64,000 bases of DNA from Viola odorata (GCA_963691705.1 OY829539.1:41301656-41365655); one strand, 5' to 3'; positions 52,827 through 64,000 are shown, counted from the stretch's first letter. Numbers and translations are program-made. The notes: generated by a model from the letters alone, not told the origin.

Positions 52827-55800
52827 TGTTGATACCCGAATTTTGACGCCATTTTTACTTAATTTTAGCATTTCTGTCATTTATTTAATTTACCGTCATT
52901 TTTACTTAAATTACAGTCGTCTGTAGTTAAGTTACTATCGCTAGCATTTTTAGGGTTTTCATCGCATTTTAGCATCATCGTTAGCTTCGTCAGCTTTCGA
53001 AATCGCGTTTTTAATTTTTCGTCAAGTATTTTTGTTATTATTATCATTATTATTTTTAGCCTTAAAAATCACATTTTTTACTATCCAGCAGTCGTTTGCT
53101 AGTTTTTTCTTCATTTTTGAGCATCTCGTGAATTTTAGGATTTTTTGTATTTTATCGCATTTTTTAGTATTTTTATTATTTTATTATTATTTTTATTCGA
53201 GCTTTTATTGGACCCGAGTAAGCCTGCTCGGACAACAGCTTGACTTCAAAATGTTTTCCATCAACTAGTTGCTTGCTTTTTTTCTGCTCGCAACGGTTTA
53301 CAGCGTTTCGTGTAATTTTCGGGGTAACGCTTTATTTTTTTCGTTCCCGCGTTCCGCGTCTTTGAACGAGGAAATAAATACGTTAAGCGGAAAATTTCAT
53401 TATTCGCTGTATATGGCGAAAACCGGCGTATTTTTCTCTACGCGCCAGTACCTTCGGCTCGGAAATTCGGAATGTTTGCTCGCAGGATTCGGCTCGAGGC
53501 CATTTAAATAGGACTTAAAGGCCCTTGATCTCAACCGTTGATCTGGTCAACCAAGGAAAGTCAACCAGATCAACGGTTGACAAATTAATGTGCATAATGC
53601 ACATGCACAGTGCACGCACGAGGGAGGCAACGAAGTCCTCGCCCGAGCCAACTGCCCCGTAGCCCTCTACCCTCCGCCATCATCACGCCTCCGCCTAGCC
53701 CAGCCAGCTCACGCCCTAGCCACCACGCGCAGCTCCCTCGCCGGCCATCCACGCGTTTTTCGGCTATAAATAGCCACCCCTCCCCACGCGCAAACGGCCC
53801 CAAAAATTTCTGAAAAAAAACCACACTCTCCCTCCACATTTTGCCGGACCAATACACGCACCCTCAAGCCTCACTCCCCTTCGTCCAAACGTAGCAGCAA
53901 CCGCACGGTAAGTTGCTTTCTCTCTCCCTCACCTACTGTTTTCTCTTCAAAATTGTTTCTCGCTTTAGTTGATCGTTTAATGGCCCCCAATGTGTTCTAA
54001 TAGCTTGAGTGTTAAGTTAATTTCAGTACGCTAGCATCAATTAAATTGTTTAAATGCTTGAAATGTTTATGTGCTAATTAAACGGTTTAATACGCATTCT
54101 TGTTCTTGTCGCAATAGTCACTGTTTTGGTTCCCGCTTTCTGGCTGTGATTGCTCGGTTGCGTTGTAGGAAGAGAGAGGCTCCTTTTGGGCCAAGAACCA
54201 GGCGAATTGGTCGCCTGGTTCGTCACCTCCGTCGCCGGCAGTGGCGCCGGCGACGTGAGGTTGAAGATGATGACTTCATGGGCCATTTGGCCCTTCGGCC
54301 GAAATAAAGAAAGGTGATGGGCTTGGCCCATCACCATTTAAATGACTCACCTTGGGCCAGGAACTGTTCCTGGCCCATTTCTTCAAATTTTAAATAGGGC
54401 CCAGCCCATTTAGATTTTTTCCGAGTCGCCGATTCGTCATTTTTTTACGCAAAATGCTCGCATGTTTCATATATTTATTTTTTCGCGATACATGCTATTT
54501 CTCGTATGTTTTATACATGAATCGATTAATTCACTTTTTTTTCGTAAAATATTTCGTATGCTTTTTATTTTATCAAAATTGTTTATTGAATTGTTTATAC
54601 GCGAATTGCTCATTCTTTATCGTAATATTTATTTTCACATGATCTAACCTCAGTCATTTATATCTAACTGTTTAAATTCAGTCATTTAAAATACCGCCTA
54701 TATGGTCGGTCGCTTTTTTTTAATTTTCGTAAATATTCAACTGCTTTAATTTTTCGCAAAACTGCTGGAAATCCTTCCGCAAATTATCAACTGTTTACTT
54801 TTCCGCACTTTAAATTTCAGCAATTTAAATTCAATACCGCCTACATGGTCGGTCGCACTTACCAACTGTTTACTTTTCCGCACTTTAAATTTCAGCAATT
54901 TAAATTCAATACCGCCTACATGGTCGGTCGCACTTATCAACTGTTTACTTTTCCGCACTTTATTTTTCCGCACTTTAAATTTCAGCAATTTACTTTCAGC
55001 AATTTAAATTCAATACCGCCTACATGGTCGGTCGCACTTATCAACTGTTTACTTTTCCGCACTTTATTTTTCCGCACTTTAAATTTCAGCAATTTACTTT
55101 CAGCAATTTAAATTCAATACCGCCTACATGGTCGGTCGCATTTTAATTCTCGTAAATATTCAACTGCTTTAATTTTTCACAAACTGCTGGAAATTCTTCC
55201 GCAATTTATCAACTGTTTATTTTCCGCAATTTATCAACTGTTTATTTTCTGCAATCTATCAACTGTTATTTTTCTGAAAATATCAACAGTTTATTTTCTG
55301 CAAATATCCAACTGTTTATTCTCTGCATTATCAACCTGTTTTATTTTCTGCAAATCATTAAACTTTTTTTTTCTTCCCTGTAAATCGCCAATAGCATTTA
55401 ATTTTTCTGCACTTATCAAAACAACATTTCATTTTCGTATGCGTAAAATTCATCATTTTTCGCATGCAATCAACCTAGCACTTAAATTCTCGTATGCGTA
55501 AAATCCATCATTTTTCGCATGCAAATCAAAACAGCATTTCATTTTCGTATGCGTAAAATCCATCATTTTTCGCATGCAATCAACCTAGCATTTAAATTCT
55601 CGTTTGCGTAAAATCCATCATTTTTCGCATGCAATCAACCCAGCATTTAAATTCTCGTATGCGTAAAATCAATCATTTTTCGCATGCAATCAACCCAGCA
55701 TTTAAATTCTCGTATGCGTAAAATCCATCATTTTTCGCATGCAATCAACCCAGCATTTAAATTCTCGTATGCGTAAAATCAATCATTTTTCGCATGCAAT

Positions 55801-57056
55801 CAACCTAGCATTTAAATTCTCGTATGCGTAAAATCAATCATTTTTCGCATGCAATCAACCCAGCATTTAAATTCTCGTATGCGTAAAATCAATCATTTTT
55901 CGCATGCAAGCAACCTAGCATTTAAATTCTCGTATGCGTAAAATCAATCATTTTTCGCATGCAATCAACACAGCATTTAAATTCTCGTGTGCTTAAAATT
56001 AATCATTTTTCGCATGCAATCAACTCAGCATTTAAATCTCGTATGCGTAAAATCCATCATTTTTCGCATACAATCAACTGTCATCATTTTATCAAACTCA
56101 GCATCTCACTTTCGTATGCGTAGAATCCATCATTTTACGTGTGCAATCGACTGTCATTTAAATTTTCGCACTCATAGAATTGCCTAGTTATTTCTCAAGC
56201 CATCACTAACACTCTCGTTTTGCAGGTTAATTTCAAGCTTCGCTCGAAAGTACGCCTCACAAGTCCCTTTTATTTATTCGATGCTTTTCGCAAATATCAA
56301 CTGCATGCATGATATATAGAACTACTAGAATTAAAATCAACCCACATGAACAACGTGTTTAAAGAGTTGCTTAAAATGCCATGTTCATATGATTTTAAAT
56401 TCTCGCTTGTATTGACTGCATGTACATGGGGGCTTTCGATCCCACTTCAGTTTTTCACTTTAAAATCGATCATTTAAATTGGCACTCTGTTAGCAATCCA
56501 TGTTAGGATCACGTAGTAATTAATCTAATCATGCATGGCCCGATGATGAAAAAAGAGGGCGCTCATTCAGTCTTACGGAAAATTCAGTCCCATCACGTTA
56601 CGATCAGGAATAATCAATCGGTCTTGATAAACGGTAACCCCGTCAGAAAGACATTTTAATTATTCCTGAACGATTACGAACATAAATAAGACTCAAGTGA
56701 CGATTCCTCTGAGGGCCCCCTTTTTCAAAATAAAACGCATTTTCATCAAACACCTTTTTAACACCTCTCTCATCAACCGGTAACCATTTTTGGATGTGTT
56801 TCGGGTGCCTAACACCTTCCCGAGACCATAATACGACCCCGAACCTTTGTCTGGGGTCCAGACCCCTTCTTTGTGCCTTTAGTTTTTTTACTTATTATAT
56901 TTCCTATGCCATGACGATTAGGGTTCCCTAAGCCTAGCAATCAAATTAGGGTGGCGACTTCATTGCATGCTGCTAGGCGTCCTTTTACGCCGAGCATCTG
57001 AAGGTCTCAAATTTCGTTGCACACTCGCGAATTTTTTTAATTTTCGGGGCGCGACA
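52827..57056 (+). repeat. 3' LTR of the Ogre-type element (4230 bp)
   Basis: It matches the 5' LTR base for base over most of its length, with an offset of 17,835 up to the 55-bp array and 17,890 after it. Differences seen by eye include GGCCAAAA/GGCGAAAA, CAACTGTTG/CAACCGTTG, CAGTTCACG/CAGTGCACG, TTCCGTACT/TTCCGCACT, TTCGCAAAC/TTCACAAAC, TTTTGTAGG/TTTTGCAGG and CCTTTGAGG/CCTCTGAGG, one 1-bp indel (AAAATTTTC/AAAATTTC) and one extra 55-bp unit. It carries the same TATA box (53765-53772), hairpin ladder (54196-54377) and arrays. Confidence 0.97.
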
Positions 57057-57061
57057 CTCGG
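57057..57061. repeat. Right target-site duplication CTCGG
   Basis: This is the partner of 34986-34990 and completes the 5-bp duplication made by the integrase. Confidence 0.97.
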
Positions 57062-57843
57062 ATTTTTTGGATGCAAGTATTGGATCGCGACATAGTTATA
57101 TTTGGTGGAGCCTTGGTAGGTAGAGAAGTTCTCCAAAGAGGTTATTTCTAGCGGGTGGGGAATAAGGAGAGGATCTGAATTTGGAAGGTCCTTTGGCTTC
57201 CTTCGTTGGAGAATGAGATGATCTCTGTGCCTATGTCGAGGCTGAATGAGGAGACAAAGGTGGCCGAGTTGATTGACAAGGAGAATAGGTGCTAGAAGGT
57301 TGACTTGGTGGAATATATCTTTCTAAGCAGGAGATATCTGCAATTTTAAGCCTAGTGATTAGTCGGGTTGAGGCGAATGATACTCTTGTGTGGAGAGGGA
57401 CTACAAACAGCAAGTATTCTGTCAAGAGTGGATATCATTATCTAACCTCGGTGAGTTCCTCCGTGTGTTCGAATCTTAAGAGGGGTTTGTGGAAACATCT
57501 GTGGGGTTAACTATTCCTCCAAAACTTAAGAAATTCATATTGCGGTTGGGTAATGGCACTCTCCCTACCCGAGAGAACTTAGGAAGAAGAGGAATGATGG
57601 TGGATCCAGTGTGCCCCTGTTGTAATATGGCGGTTGAGTTGGTATCACATCTATTGCTTTCTTGTCTGTTTGCGGTTGGGGTGTGGGCTTAGTTTGATTT
57701 TTAGGTTAGGGTTCTGGGTATTCAAGGGGATAATTGGGTTGAGAGGCTAGCCACGACCACGGTGATTCTGGATGCGACAACTTTTGAGAAGCTTATTTCA
57801 ATCTTTTGGTCCTTATGGCTTACATCGAGGAATAGTACAAAGT
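57062..57843 (+). pseudogene. LINE-1 ORF2, C-terminal part (continues from 34990)
   Basis: After the Ogre-type element the LINE-1 resumes with DFLDASIGSRHSYIWWSL, then EANDTLVWRGTTNSKYSVKS, GYHYLT and the zinc-binding block PPKLKKFILRLGNGTLPTRE, NLGRRGMMVDPVCPCC, ending with ISIFWSLWLT near 57830. Frames are broken by stops. A (TA)n run at 57872-57888 follows, where the LINE is cut off by other sequence. Together with 32027-34990 it gives about 3.3 kb of LINE. Confidence 0.88.
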
Positions 57844-57889
57844 AATATTTTAACTACTAAAGTTACTTCATATATATATATATATATAA

Positions 57890-59355
57890 TCGACGTGTCC
57901 CTAGCTGCAAGGGCGGATAGAGAGGGAGCTAGGGCGGGCCCGAGCCCCAGCCTGGCCAATAATTTTGGCCTCCCTTATTCATCATTATATTCATGCAAAC
58001 TACTTTTTCTTTCTCCAATTAGATACCAACCCCTCAAAATATCTATAACCATTCGCATGACTGTTTATTTTTAAAAAAAATTAAAAATTGTTCTTGCATC
58101 ATGACTTTATTAGTATTGTATATTTTTCTCTCATGTTTTAGAATTTTTTCTTTTTCTTTTTTTATTAATATTTCTTTGATTGTTATTTTTCTTTGCATTT
58201 TAACTTTTAATTGAATTTTTTACATTCTAACTCATCATACTCCAAGTTTTAATATTATAACTCTATAAATTATAGTCATTCATACTCTAACTACATTCAT
58301 ACTCAAATTGATTTTACCACATGACTTTAGTAGATTTTTTACTTTATGTTTCTCTTATGTATACTTATATCTAACTTATTTTTTAAGAAAATCAATCATT
58401 TTATTTTAAATAAATTAGTTGTCTAGCTTTTTTAATATTGTTTGAGAATTTATTTAACAATCTTTTTATAAATTATTTTTGCAACAAAAATTTAGTAATA
58501 ATATAAGTTTTTAACTTATTAAACTGAATTGTTTCTATTGCATGGTGCGAGCCCCTTGCCTTTATTTATTTCTCCTATTCATTTTTAATTTATTTTATCA
58601 TTTTTTCATCTCTTTTTTCATCTTTTATCTCCTTACTTATTCACTTTTTTCTTTTCTTTTACCTATTATTTATACATATAGATAAGTTAAATTAAAATTA
58701 TTCAAGTACCTCATTTACAAATTTAACTATTTAACTCTTTCAACACTAATATCCATTTACATAACAATTTTTCACATATTCTTCTTGCAACATGACTTTA
58801 GTAGTAAATATATTTTTACCTATTAAAATAAATTGTTTTCGATCATATAGTGCGAAGTACTTCCCTCTATTTATTTGTCTCATTGTTCATTGTTCATTTT
58901 TTTATATATTTCTAATTCCTTAATTATTCACTTTCGCTTTATCTTTTCCCTATTATTTTATATACAAAGTTAAGGTACATTCAAAAATATTAGTTACCTA
59001 AATTATTAAAAAAATAATTACCTAGATTTCAAAAAAGAAATTACCTAACCTTTTAAATTTCACTAAGAATTTGTATGACACTTTATTTTAAAAAAATTAC
59101 AAATTGTTCTTGTAGCATGACTTTAGTAGTAATATATATTTTTCTCTCATATTTTTTATTATTTTATTATTTTATCATATGTTCTCGTTTTTCCTTTTTC
59201 TATTTCCTTGATTGCTATTTTTTTTTTGTATTGTAGCTTTTTAATTAACTTCTTTATATTCTAACTTAATATATTCCATAATAAACCTTAAATTCTAGTC
59301 ATTTATTTTTGAAAATATATTCATATTCAATCAATAATTATAACATGAATTGCAT
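57890..59355. repeat. AT-rich dispersed repeat blocks
   Basis: Related blocks recur at about 58080-58400, 59095-59340 and 61480-61790: TTGTTCTTG(C/T)A(T/G)CATGACTTTA, TATATTTTTCTCTCAT, CTTTGATTGTTATTTTTCTT, ATTCATACTCAAATTGA. Another block with ATTGTTTCTATTGC(A/G)TGGT and CGAGCCCCT is at about 58525-58560 and 61885-61912. They are non-coding. Origin unknown; a Helitron-like or unclassified element is possible. Confidence 0.6.
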
Positions 59356-59359
59356 TTGG

Positions 59360-60780
59360 GAGCTTGACAGGTTGTCGAAGCCGTAAAAAAAAAAAAACCT
59401 ATCGCCTAATGCACAAAATTAATTGTGTATAATGGTAACAGAGTCGAACTCAGGGACTAGGGTAAGACGTTTACTTCTGCGTATGATTGAAACTAACAAA
59501 CCGAAATAGAGTGCAATAAGGGGGAATTCGAGCGTGTGATGAATTGAATATTAGCAAGTAACTAAAAGTAGGGTAAATAAAAAAGTGAAATCAAAGAGAG
59601 AAAGCTTCCTAGTAAAGATCTATCTTCGGTTTCGATTACGGTCAATCGATCCTTGGTGGAAGGGCAGTCTATTCCTAGTGCATAGGTGTGCTATAGAGAC
59701 CAGGTATGCTTAGGTCTCTTGATTTCCTTCGTATGAGAAGTAACTCCAAGGTACGCTTATGAAGAGGTCTTGACGGTCTATCGTTCCCTAAGGTATGCTT
59801 ATAGGGCTGCTATCCAGACTGCCCATGAAGAGGAGGAAAGACACACTTAGGGCAAAACACTCGGTACGTTTGGAGTCTTTAACCCTAATCGACTATTTAC
59901 TCAAGTCGGATCAGACAAGTTGCCTACTCTACCAAATAGATTTGTATAGTGGCTAGGCTACAAGGGTGGCAGAAATCACTTAAGTTTAATTAGTTGTTGG
60001 TCGGACTTCTAATTAACCCTAAGTAAATTGACAAGAATTGTAATAAACAATTGAATATGAATAAAGGAATTTGTTAAGACTGTTTCGACCTCACAACTGA
60101 CCTACGCAATCTTCGATAACCTTTACTAAGAAAAAGAGATTTAGCTACTCATACTCATAATCAAACAAACAAAAGATAAATAAAATGTAAACATCATAGA
60201 AGAGAGAGGGAAAAGAAGGAGATGTTGCACAACCGCAGCTCTCCAATGTCAGCTGAAACTGGGTTCTGGAATTAGGGCTACAAGCGCTGAAAGTAAAAAG
60301 TCTGTGAAAATTATTCATGAGAGTCGAAGTTGTTTAAAACCCTAGAGGACTTAATATATATAGTGGCAAAAATAAAGAGTCCTAAGTCTAATAGAACTAG
60401 GCTTTCCATAAACGTGCTGCTGCTGAGCTGGAAATTTAGGAGAGAAGTCAGATATTCTATCGGATTTCCTCTTTCAACAATTTCCTTTTCTACCTCAGAC
60501 TCCTTAGTCATCTACGAACGATCAATCGCGAGACCTCGATGCTCGATCTCCTTAGAATCTAGCTGATAACATGTTTTTTCGTGAAATCTTCTTAAACGTC
60601 CATATCTGCAAGATAGAAAGAAAACATACACTAATTAGTAGTATCTGGATCAAGAGCGGACAAGAAAGAGAGGCAAAAACGCATACAAAAGATATGCTAT
60701 TAGAGCCACTATTTCCACACCATATGTGTTTATTTCCCCACTACATAGCTTAATTTGTCTCTATTTTCGCCTTGGATTAA
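59360..60780. mobile_element. LTR-like insertion (probable solo LTR)
   Basis: The AT-rich repeat sequence is interrupted by about 1.4 kb of more balanced composition, starting near TTGTCGAAGCC and ending near 60770. Its layout (GGTAACAGAGTCGAACTCAG, a CCTTGGTGGAAGG region, terminal CACATGGTG-like pieces) resembles the solo LTR at 14670. I could not fix its ends or find a target duplication, so this is tentative. Confidence 0.35.
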
Positions 60781-61030
60781 TATTTTTGTTATAGTGTTTT
60801 TTTTTCTTTAAAAAATGTGGGATAGAAGAACAAAAATCAATAAAGAGAATCTTCTTTACCAATTCAAATTTATGAGTGAATATGGAAAAAAAGAATGAAA
60901 TTTATAGTGTGGAAATAAATTATTATATTGTGGAAATATAGGCTCTCATTGCATTTTAATAGTTATTAAAAAGGAAGACACATCATTACCTCAATGATAC
61001 ATTCTCTTACCTTTAGCTTTTATATATATA
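60781..61030. other. AT-rich spacer, no gene seen
   Basis: A/T-rich sequence ends in a (TA)n run at about 61020-61030 that abuts the next repeat. Confidence 0.4.
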
Positions 61031-61911
61031 CAAGGCATTGGCATGCGCTTCGCGCGGATAATCACAGATTTTGTTTTCCATTTTATCATACTTGATTTAC
61101 AAATGGGTTGAGTGAGTTTGCGAATTAAGTTAAATTTTATTTTTATAATTATAATTACTGAATTTGTCTTTTTTATAAATAGGTAAAACCAATTATTTGA
61201 TAAATTAAATGAATTGAGCGGATTTCTTCTCCTCTCTTTCTCTTTTACCTATTATTTATACCTATAACTAAATTATATTAAAAAAATTCAATCAAGTCAA
61301 TTAGAAAAATTAAATATCTAATCCTTTAGATGTTAATAACCATTTGTAGCTTCAGTTTAGTTCTTACAAAGTAGGCAGGAAAATGTTTCGAGTTCGAGTC
61401 ACCGTCTCAATATTCTTATCTATTTCAAAAAGATAACCATTTGTCTAACTCTATGCTTTTTTAAAAAATGTACAAATTATTTTTGGAGCAAGAATTTACC
61501 ATTACTATATAGTTTTTCACCGTACAAATTATTCTAACTTTAGCAATATATTTTTTCTCCCATTTTTTTTCTATTTCTATTTATTTGGTTGTTATTTTAT
61601 TTGCATTCTAAATTTTAGTTGATTTTTTTACATTCTAAATCACCATATTCCATGTTTCAATGTTATAACGCTTTAAATTATAATCATTTGCACTATAGTT
61701 ACATTCATACTCAAATTGACTTTAGTATATTTTTTTACTTTATGTTCATCTTTTACTTATTTTGTATACATATAGTTGAATTATATTTTTAAAAATATCA
61801 ATCATTTCTTTTAATTAAATTAGTTATTTAATTCTTTTAAATATCATTTGAGAATATATATATTACTTATAAAAGAAAATTGTTTCTATTGCGTGGTACG
61901 AGCCCCTCCTA
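61031..61911 (-). mobile_element. AT-rich repeat with Helitron-like terminus (copy 2)
   Basis: It starts CAAGGCATTGGCATGCGCTT on the plus strand. Read on the minus strand this is a GC-rich hairpin-like word, then CTTG/T at the end. The first 400 bp are collinear with 31677-32025, and the rest with the AT-rich blocks at 58.1-58.6 kb. It ends at the CGAGCCCCTCC/TAATACGAG junction with the gypsy array. No ORF is present. Confidence 0.4.
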
Positions 61912-61914
61912 ATA

Positions 61915-62072
61915 CGAGTGGATGCGGCGCTACCCGTACCTAAAGGGCCAACATCGAGGGCACGTACTCGAGCCATGCAAGAACAACTAGCAATGTTTAT
62001 TCAATAAGAATTTGATAAACAAATGGTGCGGGAAGATGGACACGAAAATCAGATGATCAACGTCATCGCAAG
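61915..62072 (+). mobile_element. Gypsy gag 5' fragment, copy 1
   Basis: The sequence GATGCGGCGCTACCCGTACC through ATCGCAAGCCGGGGCGAGG is a near copy of 62574-62735 (start of the next gag). It then breaks off and joins unrelated GC-rich LTR-like sequence. Confidence 0.75.
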
Positions 62073-62560
62073 CCGGGGCGAGGGCATGCGAGCGAAACCC
62101 TAGCATCCCATGAAGCCAAGATGCAAGACACACATGGGATGGACGAGCAACCCATGAAGCCGAGCGCGCAAAACCCTACCAAGTCATGAGGCAGAGACGC
62201 GCGCGCTAGCGCAAGGCATGTGATAGGCACGACCAAGCGCGCAAAGGGCCCATCCGCTCCTTCAACAGTAGCCCTTCTCCACTTTTGTATAAATAGCACT
62301 TGCCTCTTCATTTTAACACTTAGTCAATTGTTGAAAGCTTTAGTTGAGTGCGTAGCCTCCTTCCTTTCAATTAGACTCATTTGGTGTTTACCTAGGTTTG
62401 GAAAGCCTTGGTTTAAGTCAAGTAAAAATATTAAGTTTCCAGCTTTGTTTAGTCATCATTGAGTTGAATATTACTTGTGATTTTTGGTTCAAACTTGTCC
62501 AAGCAAGATCCTTAGTCTCGACCAAGTTCCCTTTAACTGCATCTTGTGTTTGTGTTATTG
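62073..62560 (+). mobile_element. Gypsy LTR/leader between the two gag copies
   Basis: A GC-rich upstream part with repeated CCATGAAGCC words is followed by TATAAATA at 62288-62295 and a less GC-rich leader (CTTGCCTCTTCATTTTAACA...) up to the gag start. This is the order expected of an LTR plus leader. Exact ends were not found. Confidence 0.5.
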
Positions 62561-62572
62561 ATGATACAAGCA

Positions 62573-63020
62573 TGGATGCGGCGTTACCTATACCCGAAGG
62601 GCCAACAACAAGGGCAAATACTCGAGCCATGCAAGAACAACTAGCAATGTTTATTTAACAAGAATTTGATAAACAAATGACGCGGGAAGATGGACACAGA
62701 AATCATATGATCAACATCATCGCAAGTCGGAGCGAGGCACCGCAAGCTCCAAGGCGCGGCCGAGCACCTAGAGACCAGGATCACAATCGGGTGGACTCCA
62801 ACCTTTCTAGCATCAAAATAACCATACCTCCTTTTGATGGAAGAAAGACCTGAATGCTTACCTTGTGTGGGAAGGCAAGATGGATCGAATCTTTCGGTGC
62901 CACGATTATTTCGAAGAGAAGAAAATCCATCTTGCTACGGTTGAGTTCATGGGTTATACCATCACATGGTGGGAGGAAGAGGAACAATGGAGGAGAAAGA
63001 CTAGGCAACCTGATACGAGC
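62573..63020 (+). pseudogene. Gypsy gag, N-terminal part, copy 2
   Basis: It starts at ATG 62573 (MDAALPIPEGPTTRANTRAM, then QEQLAMFI) and meets a stop at 62656. The frame resumes past the stop with DEFDKQMTREDGH-like sequence. It continues with the conserved gag segment SSIKITIPPFDGRKDLNAYL (one frame change), VWEGKMDRIFRCHDYFEEKK and IHLATVEFMGYTITWWEEEE. This is the capsid-type domain of Ty3/gypsy gag. It ends abruptly at about 63020 and is replaced by LTR sequence. It is not functional. Confidence 0.8.
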
Positions 63021-63024
63021 TTGA

Positions 63025-64000
63025 AAGCTCTAGGCGCACGCTTTCATGAGTTGGCCGCGCATAGCATGAGGACTCCCGCGCCAACCCTCGCAAGCCATGA
63101 AGTCCTCCTCCGATCCTGCGCAATCCATGAAGACATGGCCCTAGCGGCATACCGCCCCAGGCCTAGTGGTATGTCGCCAGCTTCGACATGACCAAGACTA
63201 ATTGGCAGCGAGCCTAGCGGTATACAGCCAGGCACTTGGCAGCATACCGCCAACTCCTTTTTGAGGTTTTCCGCGGGCCTTTCAAATAGCCCATCCACGA
63301 GCTTCAAGCCTTTTTGTTAAGGGTATTTTAGGGTTTCTTACTGTAATAATTCTCAAGGTATAAATAGAAGGAGATAACCTCTTTTATACCTTGTCTTTGA
63401 TTTTAAGTGAGTTATCTCCATCAGGACCAATAGTTAGGCTTTGCTTTTAGGGTTCTTAAAACTGGTCTTGTTTCAGCTAACACCTTTCGGCTTGATCATC
63501 TCTTGATCAATTAAGGGAAGGTTTCGGCTAGAGATCCTTGTAATCATTTGAATGCAAGTTTATATATAGTTTTCCATAAATTCCTATCTACTCTTCCTTC
63601 ATCTAATCCACTGCATTTACTCCATTAAACACGAACAAATATCCATCTATACACCTACATTCCATGTGTTTACCACCTCTCAAAGGAGACTAGATCCTTC
63701 CTTCAAGAATATCACGGCTTCATCTTCCAAGAGAAACCGAGAAGTTATCATGTGGTAGCAGAGCTTCAAGCTATCTTCTAGGTTGGTAAACTCCATTTCT
63801 ACGGTTAGAAACATCTTCTCTACCGTAGAATATCTATTTTTTGTGTGAAAAAAAATTCACTTTTGTGACCGTTCCTCTAGTTTGCTAAAACTCATTTTCT
63901 CAACGTTTCTTTGGTTCAAACCTCTTCCAACTCCATTTCCATGGCTGAAACATTGTTTCTCACCGTAGGCTTCATTTAAACTTCATTTGGAGCATTTGTG
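63025..64000 (+). mobile_element. Gypsy LTR with CGGTATACCG-type motifs (runs off the right edge)
   Basis: This region shares organisation with 22640-23395 (minus). CTAGCGGCATACCGCC-like motifs occur at about 63141, 63167, 63206 and 63239. Then come TTGTTAAGGGTATTTTAGGG, a TATA box (TATAAATAGAAGGAG at 63360-63374), CCTCTTTTATACCTTGTCTT, a leader with AGGGTTCTTAAAACTGGTCT and a phrase ATCATGTGGTAGCAGAGC at about 63748, which resembles the tRNA-Met primer-site style. The 3' end lies at or beyond the edge. Confidence 0.55.

Larger units (their letters stand above)
34991..57056 (+). mobile_element. Complete Tat/Ogre-type Ty3/gypsy LTR retrotransposon, 22,066 bp
   Basis: The element runs from TGTTGATACC (34991) to GCGCGACA (57056) with a perfect CTCGG duplication. 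It has 4.2-kb LTRs, a primer site, an extra ORF ahead of gag (39827-41425), gag (about 42231-44315) and pol (44615-48065) with RT, RNase H, a second archaeal-type RNase H and integrase. A 4.7-kb untranslated 3' region with tandem repeats precedes a polypurine tract and the second LTR. Very large size, an extra upstream ORF, a probable intron before the RT segment and a double RNase H are hallmarks of the Tat/Ogre lineage. The LTRs differ at only about a dozen positions plus one 55-bp repeat unit, so the insertion is young. It is not autonomous as it stands (see pol and gag). Confidence 0.95.

Noticed and set aside
1..64000. tRNA, rRNA and snRNA genes
   Set aside because: I looked for cloverleaf A/B-box pairs and conserved rRNA/snRNA words on both strands by eye and found none convincing; a tRNAscan-type search would be decisive.

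Overview
This window is flowering-plant nuclear DNA, probably from a eudicot with a large, repeat-rich genome. Two intact plant housekeeping genes with spliced exons and GT-AG introns lie in a sea of plant transposable elements: Ty3/gypsy LTR elements including a giant Tat/Ogre-type element, LINE-1 remnants, a Helitron, hAT-, mariner- and PIF/Harbinger-like MITEs, and foldback elements. Coding density is very low and AT-rich filler is extensive. I could not identify the species.

Layout. 1-1676: 5' end (LTR, primer site, broken gag) of a minus-strand Ty3/gypsy element that runs off the left edge. 1677-4300: unexplained sequence ending in one convincing C-terminal exon of a plant membrane protein. 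4876-5320: LINE-1 reverse transcriptase scrap. About 5990-6620: decayed end of a Tat/Ogre-like LTR. 7559-8395: truncated BES1/BZR1-type transcription-factor fragment (minus). 8960-12830: unrecognised sequence with a small ORF, a degenerate short-repeat field and a striking cluster of eight palindromes (11991-12199). 13306-16345: two related foldback MITEs, one split by a solo LTR. 16930-19228: a mariner-like inverted-repeat unit with a TA duplication. It holds two convergent ORFs with DLNxxP (EAR-type) motifs and a nested hAT MITE. 19503-26920: one LINE-1 remnant split by a solo LTR and by a 5.2-kb Helitron, which itself contains an old gypsy LTR.

27215-30754: the single-copy gene island. RPAC2 (RNA polymerase I/III subunit, minus) and TIM10 (mitochondrial intermembrane-space chaperone, plus) are divergent and share a short promoter containing a site II motif and a telo-box.

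32027-57843: a degenerate LINE-1 split by a PIF-like MITE and then by a complete 22,066-bp Tat/Ogre-type LTR retrotransposon (34991-57056, target duplication CTCGG). That element has 4.2-kb LTRs, an extra ORF before gag, a gag with a duplicated zinc-knuckle-like module, a pol with RT, two RNase H domains and integrase, and a 4.7-kb 3' region full of tandem repeats. Its LTRs are nearly identical, so it inserted recently. Even so, its RT active site reads YVYD, pol has a one-base frameshift, gag appears internally shortened and no protease is recognisable. It therefore looks like a defective copy that was mobilised in trans. 57844-64000: AT-rich repeats, an LTR-like insertion, and a gag-LTR-gag-LTR arrangement of another gypsy family, related to the LTR at 22.6-23.4 kb.

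I see no host defence cluster, biosynthetic cluster or new enzymatic system. The observations most worth following up are the palindrome cluster at 12.0 kb, the ladder of perfect hairpins in the giant LTRs, the mariner-like unit carrying DLNxxP ORFs, and the young but catalytically dead Ogre-type element.
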